Position numbers and translations under genes: made by a program. 64,000 bases of DNA from Tiliqua scincoides (Eukaryota > Chordata > Lepidosauria > Squamata > Scincidae): contig NC_089826.1 in NCBI RefSeq assembly GCF_035046505.1, positions 81,168,254 through 81,232,253 of the forward strand, in the 5' to 3' direction. Below are positions 22,710-34,614 of the stretch, piece by piece; position 1 is the first letter of the stretch, and every line of letters starts with the position of its first letter. A model generated the notes under the pieces. That model was given only the letters and a program-made list of their open reading frames with translations, made no database searches and was not told where the DNA came from.

Positions 22710-23170
22710 CAGGGGTGCCCAAACCCCGGCCCTGGGGCCACTTGCGGCCCTCAAGGCCTCTCAATGCGGCCCTCAGGGAGCCCCCAGTCTCCAATGAACC
22801 TCTGGCCCTCTGGAGATTTGTTGGAGCACACACTGGCCCGACACAACTGCTCTCAGAGTGAGGGCGACTGTTTGACCTCTTGTGTGAGCTATGGGATGAG
22901 GGCTTCCTCCACTGCTTGCTGTTTCACGTCTGTGATGAAGTAGCAGTAGCAAAGGAAAGTCCAGCTTTGCTTTGTGCAAGGCCTTTTATAGGCCTTGAGC
23001 TATTGAAAGATCGTCATTCGTATAAGTTCATCTTTAATATATTCATTTATGTAAACTTATGTAAATTTATTCAAATTTTAAATGTAAATTAATTCTTTTT
23101 TTTCCCCTGGCCCTGACACAGTATCAGAGAGACAATGCAGCCCTCCTGCCAAAAATTTTGGACACCCCTG
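22710..23170. mobile_element. hAT-C non-autonomous element
   Basis: Ends CAGGGGTGCCCAAACCCCGG and GGACACCCCTG are inverted repeats. Exact 8-bp target duplication CTCTAAGC at 22702 and 23171. 461 bp, GC-rich ends and AT-rich middle, no transposase. Charlie-like end sequence. Confidence 0.85.
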
Positions 23171-24659
23171 CTCTAAGCATGTGAAACAGCCCTTCTGGGA
23201 GTAGAAGAGGTCTTCGAGTTTGGGAAAGGCACCTTTTTGGGTGCACCTGTTTACCTGGGGCTTGTGCTTTATAGCTCTCCCGTTAAAATAATCGCAGTGT
23301 ATGTTAAACATGCTTAACTGTGGGCTAGATGGTGCTTGTGATTTCTAAAGTAAGACCAGAACATGCAATGTGACAGAACGCATCTGTTTCTCAGCTTCTT
23401 GCAAATAGTGCAAGAAGAAAGGATTAATCCCCTGCTCCTTCAGCTGGCTGTTTTCCTGCTGAAAATAATGATAAATCCCCTGTAAAATGTGATAGAACAA
23501 AGTACGGCAATCACAGACTAAGCAACGCATCTAGAAGCGCTACTAGTTTTCACCACTGCTCCTTCTCTGGCCAATGGCTACAGCCAGTCTGGTAAATTTC
23601 ACCACTATGTGTCTGGAACAAGGAACAGTTGACCATAGCTATGGAGCAGGGAGGGCAGAAAAAGTAAGCGTAGGGGTCCTGAATGTTATAGGCAGAAATT
23701 GCTTTCCGATATTTTAATAGATGGAATATTTTTTAGACCGCTCGGTTTGCCAGCGAGCTAGTTTGGAAAAGAAAGACCCTCTGTTGCCCCTTGGCTAAAG
23801 TCACTGTGGAGCTGAAGAAGTTAGGAAGCCCGCCACAGCAAGAAAAATACAGCTTGCAGATAGATTGGGTGGGCAAATGGGTTTTACAGCACATTGAGCT
23901 GGGCCTTGACTGTAACTCAAATGTCAGCCCTTACGTCAGCGCTGCACAGTGGCCGTTTTGAAAACTCAGAATTGCGCTTTTGTGTCAGGCTTACTCCAGT
24001 GCATGCTCTCTAAGAAGATTGTGGCAACCTTTTTCCATGACCAGTAGGTGACACTGCAGCTGATGAGGACAGCACCTGGTCTACCCCTCGCAAAATACAC
24101 CTGAGATTGGAGACCGATTGAAGAAAAGTTGGATGTTGCATGTTGTTGCAAAGATCATTGTAATGGACTTTGGATCTTTTCCCAACAACTCATGTATGGA
24201 GTGATTTCATATATAACATGAGCTACTGTTCTTCATTCCACAACAGCAGTCCCTTGGGGAGCTTCCCACATTTCCATGGCTTGCCCCAAGGAACCTTGGG
24301 AATTGTAGGTTTTTAAGGCTGTTGAGAATTCTCTTTTAGTCTTATGAGGCTGCTACAGAACTCTTTTTTCCAAAGCCCTTTTGGAGAAAGCCCTCATAAT
24401 CCAGTTATAACCATAACTATACCCGTAACCAGTGGCTTAGCAAAGGGCTGCTCAAGAGAGGGCCGGGCAGCTTGTCTTGGCTGGGGTTGCTCTCTCATCC
24501 AGCTATGTTAACCCACCCTGTTTACGCTCACCTGTAAATAGCACACTGGTTCTACTAAGTGAACAAGTGTAAATGCATAGAACATTCTGGGTATGGTGGT
24601 TTATTGGTGATGACAAAAGCAGGAAGGGCTAGATACTGAGCTTAAGTCATTTCTGCCCA

Positions 24660-25536
24660 TGTTGGCAACCTTCAGTCTCGGAAGACTATGGTATCGCGCT
24701 CTGAAAGGTGGTTCTGGAACAGCATCTAGTGTGGCTGAAAAGGCCGATTCGGGAGTGACAATCCCTTCCACACCGGGAGCAAGTGCAGTCTGTCCCTGGT
24801 CTGTCTCCCTGGCTATGGGCCTTCCTTCTTTGCCTCTTTGCCTCAGTCTGTTGGCCAAGTGTCTCTTCAAACTGGGAAAGGCCATGCTGCACAGCCTGCC
24901 TCCAAGCGGGCCACTCAGAGGCCAGGGTTTCCCACCTGTTGAGGTCCACTCCTAAGGCCTTCAGATCCCTCTTGCAGATGTCCTTGTATCGCAGCTGTGG
25001 TCTACCTGTAAGGCGCTTTCCTTGCACGAGTTCTCCATAGAGGAGATCCTTTGGGATCCGGCCATCATCCATTCTCACGACATGACCGAGCCAACGCAGG
25101 CGTCTCTGTTTCAGCAGTGCATACTTGCTAGGGATTCCAGCACGTTCCAGGACTGTGTTGTTTGGAACTTTGTCCTGCCAGGTGATGCCGAGGATGCATC
25201 GGAGGCAGCGCATGTGGAAAGCGTTCAGTTTCCTCTCCTGTTGTGAACGAAGAGTCCATGACTCGCTGTAGTACAGAAGTGTACTCAGGATGCAAGCTCT
25301 GTAGACCTGGATCTTGGTATGTTCCGTCAACTTCTTATTGGACCGGACTCTCTTTGTGAGTCTGGAAAACATGGTAGCCGCTTTACCAATGCGCTTGTTT
25401 AGCTCGGTATCGAGAGAAAGAGTGTCGGAGATTGTTGAGCCAAGGTACACAAAGTCATGGACAACCTCCAGTTCATGCTCAGAGATTGTAATGCTGGGAG
25501 GTGAGTCCACATCCTGAACCATGACCTGTGTTTTCC
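24660..25536 (-). mobile_element. 5'-truncated LINE copy with exact 13-bp target duplication
   Basis: Flanked by TCATTTCTGCCCA at 24647 and 25537. On the minus strand it reads open from the reverse-transcriptase C-terminal region (KTQVMVQDVDSPPSITISEH; VYLGSTISDTLSLDTELNKR) through FHMRCLRCILGITWQDKV and RRLRWLGHVVRMDDGRIPKD to a C-terminal Cys/His motif ([20 protein letters not shown]) and stop at 24686. No poly(A); it ends GGTTGCCAACA. The RTE/L1-like organisation is clear but I cannot fix the clade. The intact frame and clean duplication suggest a fairly recent insertion. Confidence 0.88.
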
Positions 25537-28257
25537 TCATTTCTGCCCAGTGTTGTATATATGCAACAGGGATCGAATATGTACACCTGTGAGCTGGGCA
25601 CAAAAGGGTTAAACTGACCCAGGCAGCCAATTTGCTTTCAGGTCTGGGTTGGCAGCCTGGTTCAAAAGGCCAGCTTTGCTGAGCACTTCCAGCAGCCAAG
25701 GTTGACAATCCTGGCTCTTGCTATATTGCTGGAGAACAAAAGCCACACACTGGGTGAAGGGCTCTCTGCCATGTATTTTTGAAGGAAGCTGGGGAGAAGC
25801 AGAAGCCTCACTCCACCGAATGTGAAAGACTGGTTTTCACTGTGCGAATTTCACAACAGAATTTAAATGTCAAAGGGAGACAGCTTTTTCCCACAAATAC
25901 TTCATAGGATTAAGGAACAGGTTGCATGAGATTCCCCCAAAACCTATGAATCTTGACTCAAGGTGTTCTTTTCCCAGCTGACTCATCCTTTAATAAAAGG
26001 GATGAGTGCTGGAATCTGCCTGCTGGCATAGTGGCTCTCTGGGTGAGCCAGAGAGTGAGTGAGGTGGCAGCAAGGAGAATCCCCTGCCCACCATGGTGGC
26101 CATGTGGATAGGACCATCAGAGAGGTGGTCTACCAAGGGCTGCTTGCCCAAGTTCCCCACCACCACCACCACCTCTATGAAAAACACAAACTTCATGCGG
26201 TTTAGTTCCGGGACCCCATGCGGAGGAGAAAATCTGGAGATGCTCCAGTTCCTCTTTGTAACGTTGAGAGAATGACATAAATTGTGTCAATTTGCACATT
26301 AATTGCCTAAACTGGTGTGAATGAGGCGAGCGCTCCAGCCAGAGAAAGCTGTGAAGTGGTGAGAGGCTACAGCAGGGTAAGTGGAGAAAAAGCTTTTGAA
26401 GACATTTTCAATCAGCAGGTGGTTAACTCCATGATTGTGGGACCTGTGGATACAGCGCGACCACCGTATTCGCTTTATTGACCAACACACAAGATAAGTG
26501 AAGTAATGCCCAAGTAATACCCACAGCAGGCCTGTAAAGTAAGAACTTGGGGAGAAACTTCTGCATATGAGAAAGTTCAGGTTAGAAATGTTGGTGAAGT
26601 ATTGAATTTTGTTGCTAAGCTCTGTTCTCTCTTGAACTAGGTTCTCTCCCTGAATATGTCCATGTCTATGGTCTTGGGTTTCAGACAGATATTCTTCAAG
26701 AAGTTCACCATGAACCCCAAAGAATTTATTCATTCTATGTTCACCTGCTGTATTTTATTCAGTTTTGGCACACCAGAGGTCACTTCTACCCTTGGGGCAG
26801 GTTTTGTGTTAACACCAGATGTTACTTCATATCTGCTACTGCTAACCTCTCTCAAGCACCAGGGGAACTGACCAGGAGTTCTGGAGCAGTGATGAGAGGG
26901 AGGACACAGTGTTGGGGAAGGACACTGATAGCCTCGGAGGCATTGATTACACTGACTTCCTGTCTCACTATGTGACCATATGACCTTCTCCAAGTCATGC
27001 AGACTTATCTCCTGCAATGTCAGTGGAGAGGAGGATCTTTGTCTTTGAGGTGGTTTCAGTGCCCCAGTCCCACTACAATGTACAATAGATCTGCCATTTC
27101 CCCAGAACTCATACCCATGGTTTCAACCAACTGTGGGTTAAAATGTACTCTGGAAAAAAAAAAAAATTTCCACATATTCTGGAATCAGATCTCTCTGAAG
27201 CTCTTGCATCTCATTTGCCTCATGCCCACCATTTAATTTTAACACAATTGACGTTAATTTATGCAATGTTACACAATTTGAACAATTTTATGCCATTTTA
27301 CAAGCAGGCTTGAGCATGCACTCTCTCTCTTTTTTTGTATCCACGCTGTGTCCCGCAACCAAATGCCTGTGAATACAGTGGACCCCTCTTTAATTGCAAA
27401 CAAACCAAAGGGAATTGGAGGCATTGGCAATATGGGAATATCAGAAAGTGGAATCAAGCATATGTTCACTCATATTAATGCCTTGTGGTCTCTCCATCCC
27501 TAGTTCAGGGCAGCACTCATCATTAGCAAGAAATTCACCTCTCAGATTTATTATAGACTTTATATCTCTATGGCAGAATGGAAAGCAATTGAAACGTGCG
27601 CTTGAAAAGTACATGCAAGTTAATGGACCAAATGGATCTAGGCGCATTTGAATGTAAAATTGCACACAAGGCTAGAGTAGATTTCATTAACTTGGGAGAT
27701 CCTTAGGCGTGGGGTCCAACTGGAAGCAATGGGTCCATTTGGCTTAAAGCTGGCCCTGACAGTGTCAGTGGGTTCAGTCTGCTTTTCCCCCCATTGCTCT
27801 TGCTACTCTACAGAGGCAAGTGGCCGGGTTTGAAGAAAGGGCTGCACTTATCAGAGATGCAACTGAAGCCAAAGGGGTTATTGAATAATTGGGGAAATAA
27901 GGAATGATGACAAATACCCCAACAGATTTCTTGCAATGTACAATTCTTTCTCTCTCCCCCCCTTTTGTTTTTAGTTCATTCATGTTTGTAGTCTTAGCTA
28001 CTAGCCCTTCCCTGTTCTGATAAGGCTTTTATCAAGACGATGTGACTACTCTTCTCAGGCAAGAAAAGGGAAGGAATTGACCTAAGTCTTCCTTTGCTCA
28101 AACGTATGCCTGTCAATGCACTGTAACTTTTTAAAACCATTATGAGAGGGAAGATCTGGCATATTTCCAGAAGGTGTGTCTGTATTAGCAAATATTAATG
28201 CATGAAAGTGTGCTACTGCCGATTAACAGCTATTCAAGGCATGTAGGCGTATCTCAG

Positions 28258-28346
28258 AATATAAATATGCATCAGCCTTCAGTGCTTTGAGAGGGACGGG
28301 ATTCACCTTGACTGTTATAGTTGGATAAGCTCAAAGAGAGTGAGAG
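28258..28346 (+). promoter_or_regulatory. FGFBP1: Candidate FGFBP1 TATA box and non-coding exon 1
   Basis: AATATAAATAT at 28258-28268 is a good TATA box. About 30 bp on, a start near 28290 would give a first exon ending at 28346 with donor GAGAG|GTATGT. The acceptor TTTCATTTCCTCTAAAG before 30648 lies 10 nt ahead of the FGFBP1 ATG, as expected for a gene whose coding sequence sits in a downstream exon. The pairing is inferred; no transcript evidence. Confidence 0.45.
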
Positions 28347-28831
28347 GTATGTGTTGCGGCTATCTTGCATTTTGTGTACAATAGAAAGCTAGTCTCTTAG
28401 CACTGAGAAGCTAGATTTCCTGGTTGCCTGCAGAAGGCCTAACTACACATTATTCACAGTGTGTGTTTCTTTTCCCCCTACAATATTCTTTTTAAAAACT
28501 TAAAAGCAACCTAGGGAGCTGCAATCAATAGCAACACAGGGGGAGAGACCGTGCAACACTTTCTCTTCCAGCTGTTTTGACGTTGACCTCCTCAATTTTT
28601 TCCCCACAGGGTTAAAAGGTACAGTATCAGAGGAGGAGGGTGATTGTGACTGAACAAATGGCAAGAAAAAGAGGTTTATGTGATCGTAATGGTAGCCTCT
28701 CCGAGGCTGCTTTTCAATTTAAAGAAAAAAGGAGGAAAGTGCACATGATTATGATGCTACCTCTGCTACTACTTTTACTAAGATGTGTAATATGCAATAC
28801 TAATTGCTACTAAATATTAGAGCTGTAAACC

Positions 28832-28916
28832 AGCGACAACAGTGCTGTGGATTTAGACTGCTTAAATCCCATTTACTTCTTAATCAGAGGTAGGTGTGCA
28901 TGAAACTGTAGCCTAA
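28832..28916 (+). repeat. TTA-type MITE fragment
   Basis: AATCCCATTTACTTCTTAAT and GTGCATGAAACTGTAGCC match the 90-bp MITE plan seen at 46191. Old copy. Confidence 0.35.
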
Positions 28917-28918
28917 AG

Positions 28919-29097
28919 TAGTGGTTCTGAAACTGTGGGTAGATGAGGCTATGTGCATCAAGGGTTAAATAGCCTGCTACTTGGAGGGGGAAGCACTGCT
29001 GCCCAATCACCATTATTGTCACAGAGGCTGGAGCGGCTGGTAAAGCAGAATTTTTTTTTTAGGTGGGTCCTGATGCTGAACAGTTTGGGAACCATTG
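28919..29097. mobile_element. hAT-like element, diverged
   Basis: TAGTGGTTCTGAAACTGTGG and TTTGGGAACCATTG are near-inverted ends. The flanking 8 bases do not match, so the call is from the ends only. It lies inside the proposed FGFBP1 first intron. Confidence 0.5.
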
Positions 29098-30112
29098 GTC
29101 TGGCTACTTAAATAGTAGTCAGTGCCTGCTATCACTGCAGATCCCAGCAATCAAATCACTTCCTCTGAAATTTGTGGGTTGAGAACTGCAGTGCTAAACA
29201 TATTTGGCTTAGACAAAAAAGTTAGATGAGAACAATCATTTTTTGTTTCATCTCAGTTTCTGCCTTCTGACAAGTCAGCATTTGAATGAGCTAGATTCTG
29301 ATCAGGAGTCTACCATGTGCGGCTAGACTTTGCCTTTCATCGAATGTGAATGCTTGCTCATTTGGTAACTGTCTGTAGTAGGAGGTATAGTGGCACTTGA
29401 GAAAGGAATCGTGCCCAGACAGGGTATGTCCAGAATGCGGCACCAACAGCTGTTATAATTTATGTAATCGTTGCCGGCTCTTACGCTGCAGGCTGTAATC
29501 AATGATGCCACCAGATGATCCATGCAGGGGATTTTGCTGGAACAAAAAGGGCTGTACGCCAGCAGGGAAGTTCAGGTTTCTAGGACAAATTACGGGGCAG
29601 AAACCACTTCCAGATGTGTGTTTCTCTCGTATCGGATTTTTTATACCTCTGCATTAGAAAAGGGGATGCTTGTGCCAACTGGTTTTTCTCTATATAGCAA
29701 CACATTTAATTTAGTAACCCAAAGGAATTGGGATTAGCCCAATCCGATGCATGTGTAAATCTAAGCTGTAAATCTAAGCAAATTCCATGAGGCTTACTAC
29801 TCAGGAAGAATGTATAGAAGTGCAGCTTTTGCCGTTAGTCAGAGGGCTGTGTTAGAAGGATCCATCTATACATGTAGCTGTATGTATGGGGGGGGGGGAG
29901 TTGACAGTTGCAACATGTCGAACACTCAAACCACTCATGCCAATTTCTTAAACAAGAATATGACTTAAAACCTTCAAATTGCACCCATCAAATGAGTAGC
30001 TGAATAGTGTAATCCTAGGCATTCCTACTCAGATGTGAGCCCTGTAGAGTTTCAGCCTGTAGAATTTCAGCCTGTATGGAAGAAATAAAGGAAGATCTGC
30101 AAAAAGTTTTGA

Positions 30113-30169
30113 AATAGGTGTGGTGTGTGTAATAGGTGTGAAATAGGTGTGAAATAGGTGTGGTGTGAT
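30113..30169 (+). repeat. Small minisatellite (AATAGGTGTG units)
   Basis: Four imperfect copies of AATAGGTGTG(A/G) within the proposed FGFBP1 first intron. Confidence 0.7.
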
Positions 30170-30657
30170 GATGTACACATCAAAGACTTACTGATGCTGT
30201 GTTATGTTATCAGCTCTTTTGGTTCTGGTGGTTTAGATTATGGAGGAGTCAAATAGGAATCTGTCTTGGCTGTGTGGTTTTATCTAGAACAGGCTTTTCA
30301 CTTTAAAAGAAATGAGATATTTATTTATTTATTTTTACTAACACACTCATCCCACGAGCTGTTTCTTTTAATCTGTTGTTTACATAGTAAGCAGCAGAGT
30401 AAATCATAAAATTTTATTTCCTTTTTAAAAAGGGATGAAGCTGTGGCAACACAGATTCGCAAACAATTTAGTTTATCAAGTTCTAGGGATCAGGATTGAA
30501 GAACTTCATCCTATCGTTTTACGATCTTTGCTGGTAATGACTGATTAATTACTTTGATTTCGATGCCAACATGGTAAGAGCTAAGAATGTAGAAGGTGAA
30601 CATGGTGGGGTACACATTTACAATTTTTTTTTTCATTTCCTCTAAAGAACCAAAGCC

Positions 30658-31362
30658 ATGAAGGTCAGAAAGATTGCCCTCCTATGTGCCCTGATCATGA
30701 TCTCCCAGATGATACCAGCAGACTGTGAAAAACAGAAAGACAGAAAAAGAGACCGGGCAGGTAGCAGAAGGGCTGGGGGGCCAGAGCCTGGATCCGATAA
30801 CCAGAATGGAAAAGGTCAGAAAACCCGAGGACAGAAAACCTCCCTTAAAGGCAAGTTTATCAGCAAAGAAAAATCTGAGTGCACCTGGGCACTAAGTGAA
30901 GCAGAGACTGCAACCTTAAAAATAGATTGCAAAAAAGGGGAAAGTAGCTTCTCCTGCGAATTTACAGGTAATCCTTCCACCTGCCCACAATATGCAGGGA
31001 ACCAGAAGACCTTCTGGAAGCAGATCACCAAATCTCTCAAGAAGCAGAAGAACATCTGCGAGGATCCACAGGGTATGTTAAAATCTAAAATCTGTAAGAA
31101 AGGTCCATCAAGTGCTCACCTGAAACTGGTCCCCACACGCGATTCCGAGCAAGAGAAACCAGGTCACCATGGAAGGCAGGCTACTGTGGACACCGTGACT
31201 TCTGTTGCAACAGAACAGCAAACAGGGCTTGCATCTAGTGACTGTGTAGAAGATGTTGATTATGTTGATCAAAAGAAGGTGGCTGAAGAATACTGTTCCG
31301 AGCACTGGGTTTCTTTCTGCAATTTCCTCATGTCAATGATACAGGATAAAAGATGCAAATAG
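30658..31362 (+). CDS. FGFBP1: FGFBP1 (fibroblast growth factor-binding protein 1)
   Basis: 234-residue secreted FGF carrier, the same length as human FGFBP1. Residues 1-22 form the signal peptide (MKVRKIALLCALIMISQM...). Residues 24-72 are very basic, fitting heparin binding. Ten cysteines after the leader (75, 91, 100, 109, 134, 146, 196, 213, 221, 233) match the family: KGKFISKEKSECTWA, SFSCEFTGNPSTC, FWKQITKSLKKQKNIC, SSAHLKLV, then CVEDVDYVDQKKVAEEYC and FCNFLMSMIQDKRC. Human has CVEDPDMANQRKTALEFC and a TSC end. The ATG at 30658 has G at -3. It is a paralogue of FGFBP2 12 kb upstream on the same strand, and is shorter in its linker and richer in cysteine. Confidence 0.95.
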   Translation: MKVRKIALLCALIMISQMIPADCEKQKDRKRDRAGSRRAGGPEPGSDNQNGKGQKTRGQKTSLKGKFISKEKSECTWALSEAETATLKIDCKKGESSFSCEFTGNPSTCPQYAGNQKTFWKQITKSLKKQKNICEDPQGMLKSKICKKGPSSAHLKLVPTRDSEQEKPGHHGRQATVDTVTSVATEQQTGLASSDCVEDVDYVDQKKVAEEYCSEHWVSFCNFLMSMIQDKRCK

Positions 31363-31439
31363 ATACAAGTAAAACAGGCAAGCAGGTTGACAAAGTTCCT
31401 TGAGTTATAACAGGCACAACTTTATCTCAAATAACACAA

Positions 31440-32070
31440 AGATAAATTATTCTAGGGAGCCCTCTGGTATTTTATGGCTCTGTTCAGCAGTGCCGTCTTG
31501 GAGCCTCCTAACACCCAGAGCCGGGCAATGTGGTGATGTGGAAATGTCTCTCCCCCATGTCATTGCGCTGCCCCTGTGCCTGCACCAGACACCTGCCCCA
31601 CTTCTGGAACAGCAATACTTCAGAGCCATTTGGAACCAAGGGTGAGTGGGTGGGCCCAATCTGTGGCACTTGCTGTGACGAGTGCTGTACGAATACCATC
31701 CCCCCAAGCCTGGGAAACACCTGGAGCACCACAGAGGGGGGAGTGCATTGCCCCAGTCTTCCCCCCCCCACATGCCACCAGCCCCTCCAACACCTCCCTG
31801 CAGCCTGGCACCTGGGGTCCACAGGCACTCCGGCCACCTGCTTCTTTCACTACAGCTGTTAAGCAACTTGTTTCCCTGGACGTCCCCTTTGAGGAGTGGG
31901 TGGAAAGTGGTCCATACACCACCAAAATGGACTACTTACAAATCCATGACCATAACCATGACTCTTGCACCCCCCACTTTTATTTCCATAGCAGTAGCTT
32001 GGGGGGGGGGGGAAGATACAGCTCAAGTGCCAAAATTTGACCCCAGGGGCTTGAAATTACTCACCTCTAC
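31440..32070. other. GC-rich, C/G-run stretch in the FGFBP1 3'UTR, unclassified
   Basis: Proline-codon-rich GC sequence with runs of C and G. It reads open in several frames on both strands, which reflects composition, not coding. It ends near a GTAGCTTGGGGG motif like that in other repeats here (54222), so it may be an old repeat. Confidence 0.3.
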
Positions 32071-32376
32071 ATGAAAGTAACTATAAAAGGGGAACAAATC
32101 AAAGTGAACTCGGAAAGTTCTTGTCAGAGTTTTCTTTGTGTTTTTTTTCTCCCTACTAGATGACTCTGTGCTTTATTCGGGTCGCCAAATGACACATTTA
32201 ATTTTCTTGCAGAGATACTGTTTTATGGAGGGCACATTACAAATGTTACATTGGAATGTTACAAACTCTGTCAAAATGTACATAACGATGCTTTGTGGGT
32301 TATTCCCCCAGTCCATTGCCTATTTTGCTAAGGAGATTATTTCAGTGCTATGCACTTCTGATTACAGAATTAAAAA

Positions 32377-32388
32377 AATAAAAATAAA
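32377..32388 (+). promoter_or_regulatory. FGFBP1: Likely FGFBP1 poly(A) signals
   Basis: Two overlapping-range AATAAA motifs (32377 and 32383) lie about 1.0 kb past the FGFBP1 stop and are followed by TTGTTTGGAAGTTTGTTCTC, a GT-rich element. No earlier AATAAA with a GT-rich tail was noticed, so a 3'UTR of about 1 kb is inferred. Confidence 0.5.
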
Positions 32389-32591
32389 GTGATAAATTGT
32401 TTGGAAGTTTGTTCTCTATTTGTGCTAAATATTTCTTTCTACATGAGAATTGTGGGTATGGCATGTACCAAGCTACAATGACCTACTCCCAAATGTTTCT
32501 TTTTGTCACGTGTAACTAAGAAAGGGGTTTCCAGGGTGGAACTAAACAGGTTTGGCTCAATTGTCGTTGGCTCCTAACAAATTAAATAGAG

Positions 32592-32860
32592 CAGTGGTTC
32601 CCAAATATTTTAGCCCCAGGACCCACTTTTTAAAATGACAGTCTATATCGGAACCCACCTAGTTTCTCCCCCTCCTGAAATATGGATTTTTAAAATCATC
32701 TCTTCTTCCCCATTCAGAGCTAGGGCAAACTCAGCAACAGACCCCGGAGGAAGCTCAATAGCTGCCTCCTGTGGTGCTTTAGAGATCTGGTCCCTTCGTG
32801 CAGGCTCTCTGCTGTTGCAAAATTGCAAAAAGGTGCATGTTAAGAGCGTTTGTCAATGCT
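32592..32860 (+). repeat. hAT-like fragment
   Basis: Starts CAGTGGTTCCCAAATATTTT with ACCCACTTTTTAAAATGACAG following, as in related elements. No second end was found. Confidence 0.4.
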
Positions 32861-33039
32861 TAGAATCCACCAGTGGCAGGATTCCTTATTTTCACTTTTG
32901 AACATATTCCCTAACTGCATGACTTAAGCAGAAACAAATGGATAATGTCCAGACTACAGGGAAGGGTAAATGACAAGCTCACATACTTCCGAAATGTGTG
33001 TTTTAATATCAGCTGGTTCAGCTCTCACAAAGTTGCCGC

Positions 33040-33112
33040 TGTGAGATACAGGAAGCTGGACTAGACGGGCCTATGGCCTGATCCAGTGGGGCTGTTCTTA
33101 TGTTCTTATGTA
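33040..33112 (+). mobile_element. CR1/L2 LINE 3' tail
   Basis: CTGTGAGATACAGGAAGCTG to GTTCTTATGTTCTTATG, the same tail as at 36118 and 63890. Confidence 0.75.
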
Positions 33113-33276
33113 GTCAATGGCATCACAAAACTGTCACATCATAAACAGAACAAGCTAAGGGACAACCTTAAGCTCTGCTATAACACACTGCAACCATTTC
33201 AGTCCAGGAAAGATATCAGATAGGTCCACTATGTTTATGTTATATGCGGCTCAGCCCGGAGGGAATCTCTCAATTG

Positions 33277-33606
33277 AAATGATTTTCAGCCTGTGTGCTG
33301 TGGCATGTTGTGAAAGGTCCACAGGTGTGCCGCAGGTGTTTGTAGCACAGCAGTTGAAAATAGTTGAAAAACTCTTCTGGTTTCTGCAGCTCTGGTATTC
33401 TAGGGCAACTGCCTATAGTAATGAATTGTCTGTCCCTCTTCTTCTGCTGGTAGAGGGAGAGGAACAGACAATTCATTACTACAGACAGTTGTAGTGAAAC
33501 AGAGCCTCAGAACCCAGAGGAGTCCCCTAGAAACCAGAAGTGTATTACAAGAAGCAAAGACCATAGAGGTCAGTGTGCCTTGAGACGAAAAACACTGAAA
33601 ATCACT
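33277..33606 (+). mobile_element. hAT-B long variant
   Basis: GATTTTCAGCCTGTGTGCTG start, GTCCACAGGTGTGCCGCAGG body, end GAAAATCACTG. Shares its inner part (AAAACTCTTCTGG...) with 34615 and 43317. Target duplication not seen. Confidence 0.55.
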
Positions 33607-34126
33607 GGTCTACTGCATCATTGACTACCTTCTTAAAAATCCCTCCAGCAGCTTCTTCTTGCCAGACACCACTAAGGTACCAATGATTCTCCAGTAATGT
33701 TAACCCTGAAATAATCAGTTTTTGCACATACTTTACTACAGTAAATTACAAAATGAGTCTCTGCTAGTAACAAGACCAGCCACCATTTTCTGGCGCCACC
33801 AGAAAAACGGAATTCAAGGGCAGTCATAAAAATCATGGTGATTATGCACAAACCTCGGTGTGATGGTTCCTTTGATACAAAACCACACGTACACAGGCCA
33901 AGGGCAGCTCTAAAAATTCCACTGAATTCTGCCCCATCATGCATTCCACACAGATCTGATATGGGAAGTTCCAGGTTAGGGATTTTAAAGAAAACAGGGG
34001 CCAGGGCTTAGCGTTCCTTCTGACTTGGAAGACTGATTTCCTCATTCACATGGAGGAGAAGCAGAACCCAATTGGAGTTGTTTTTGGCAGGGCCCACAGT
34101 TCACTGCCAAGGTCTGTAGAATCTTA

Positions 34127-34305
34127 GGACGCAATCCTAACCAACTTTCCAGCACTGACATAGCTGTGACAATGTGGTGCGTGCTGTATCCTGCAGTGGG
34201 GAGACAGTCAAGGGGGCCTTCTCAACTTAAGGGCATGTTTATTACCTTACCTTGGGGCTGCATTGCGGCTAGGTCAGTGCTGGAAAGTTGGTTAGGATTG
34301 CACCC
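34127..34305. mobile_element. TTA-type (PIF/Harbinger-like) MITE
   Basis: Ends GGACGCAATCCTAACC and GGTTAGGATTGCACCC are inverted repeats, flanked by TTA at 34124 and 34306. TTA duplication and a GGGC-type end suggest the PIF/Harbinger group. Confidence 0.75.
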
Positions 34306-34614
34306 TTAGATATATAAATAAAATTTATTATAGACTTTATATCTCTGTGACAGATGGAAAGCAATCAAAACAGGCACTTCCTCACTTGCATGTGAGTCTA
34401 TGGGCCAAATGGCTCTAAGCACATTTTAATGTAAAATTGTGTACAAGCCTAGATCACCCTAGCATGGCCCCCTTAGGATACCCCACTGTCCTGTCATGTC
34501 TCATTGTGTCTGTCAAGCCAAATGTTGTGGTCCAGGGTACTCAAAACACATTTGCTGGAAACACTCCTCATTGTTGTATTTGGCAGGATTATCTTGCCTT
34601 ACAGCAGCAATTTT

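Larger units (their letters stand above)
20785..28255. other. Intergenic FGFBP2-FGFBP1, no gene recognised
   Basis: Apart from the hAT element (22710), the LINE copy (24660) and simple repeats, I see only unclassified repeat-like DNA. 20930-21240 has ends reading ACCACTGAAG and TAAGCCACTC like a short DNA element, and 24240-24450 has a GGAACCTTGGGAATTGTAG word. The open frames here are short, lack splice context and match nothing I know. Confidence 0.5.

Noticed and set aside
24686-25708. 340-codon frame as a host gene
   Set aside because: Its N-terminal 58 codons are flanking DNA outside the target duplication; the rest is the LINE.
26299-26733. 144-codon minus-strand frame
   Set aside because: No recognised domain, odd composition, no splice context; likely chance.
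31447-32074. Several overlapping open frames on both strands after FGFBP1
   Set aside because: GC-rich sequence free of stops in many frames; no splice or start context and no recognised product.
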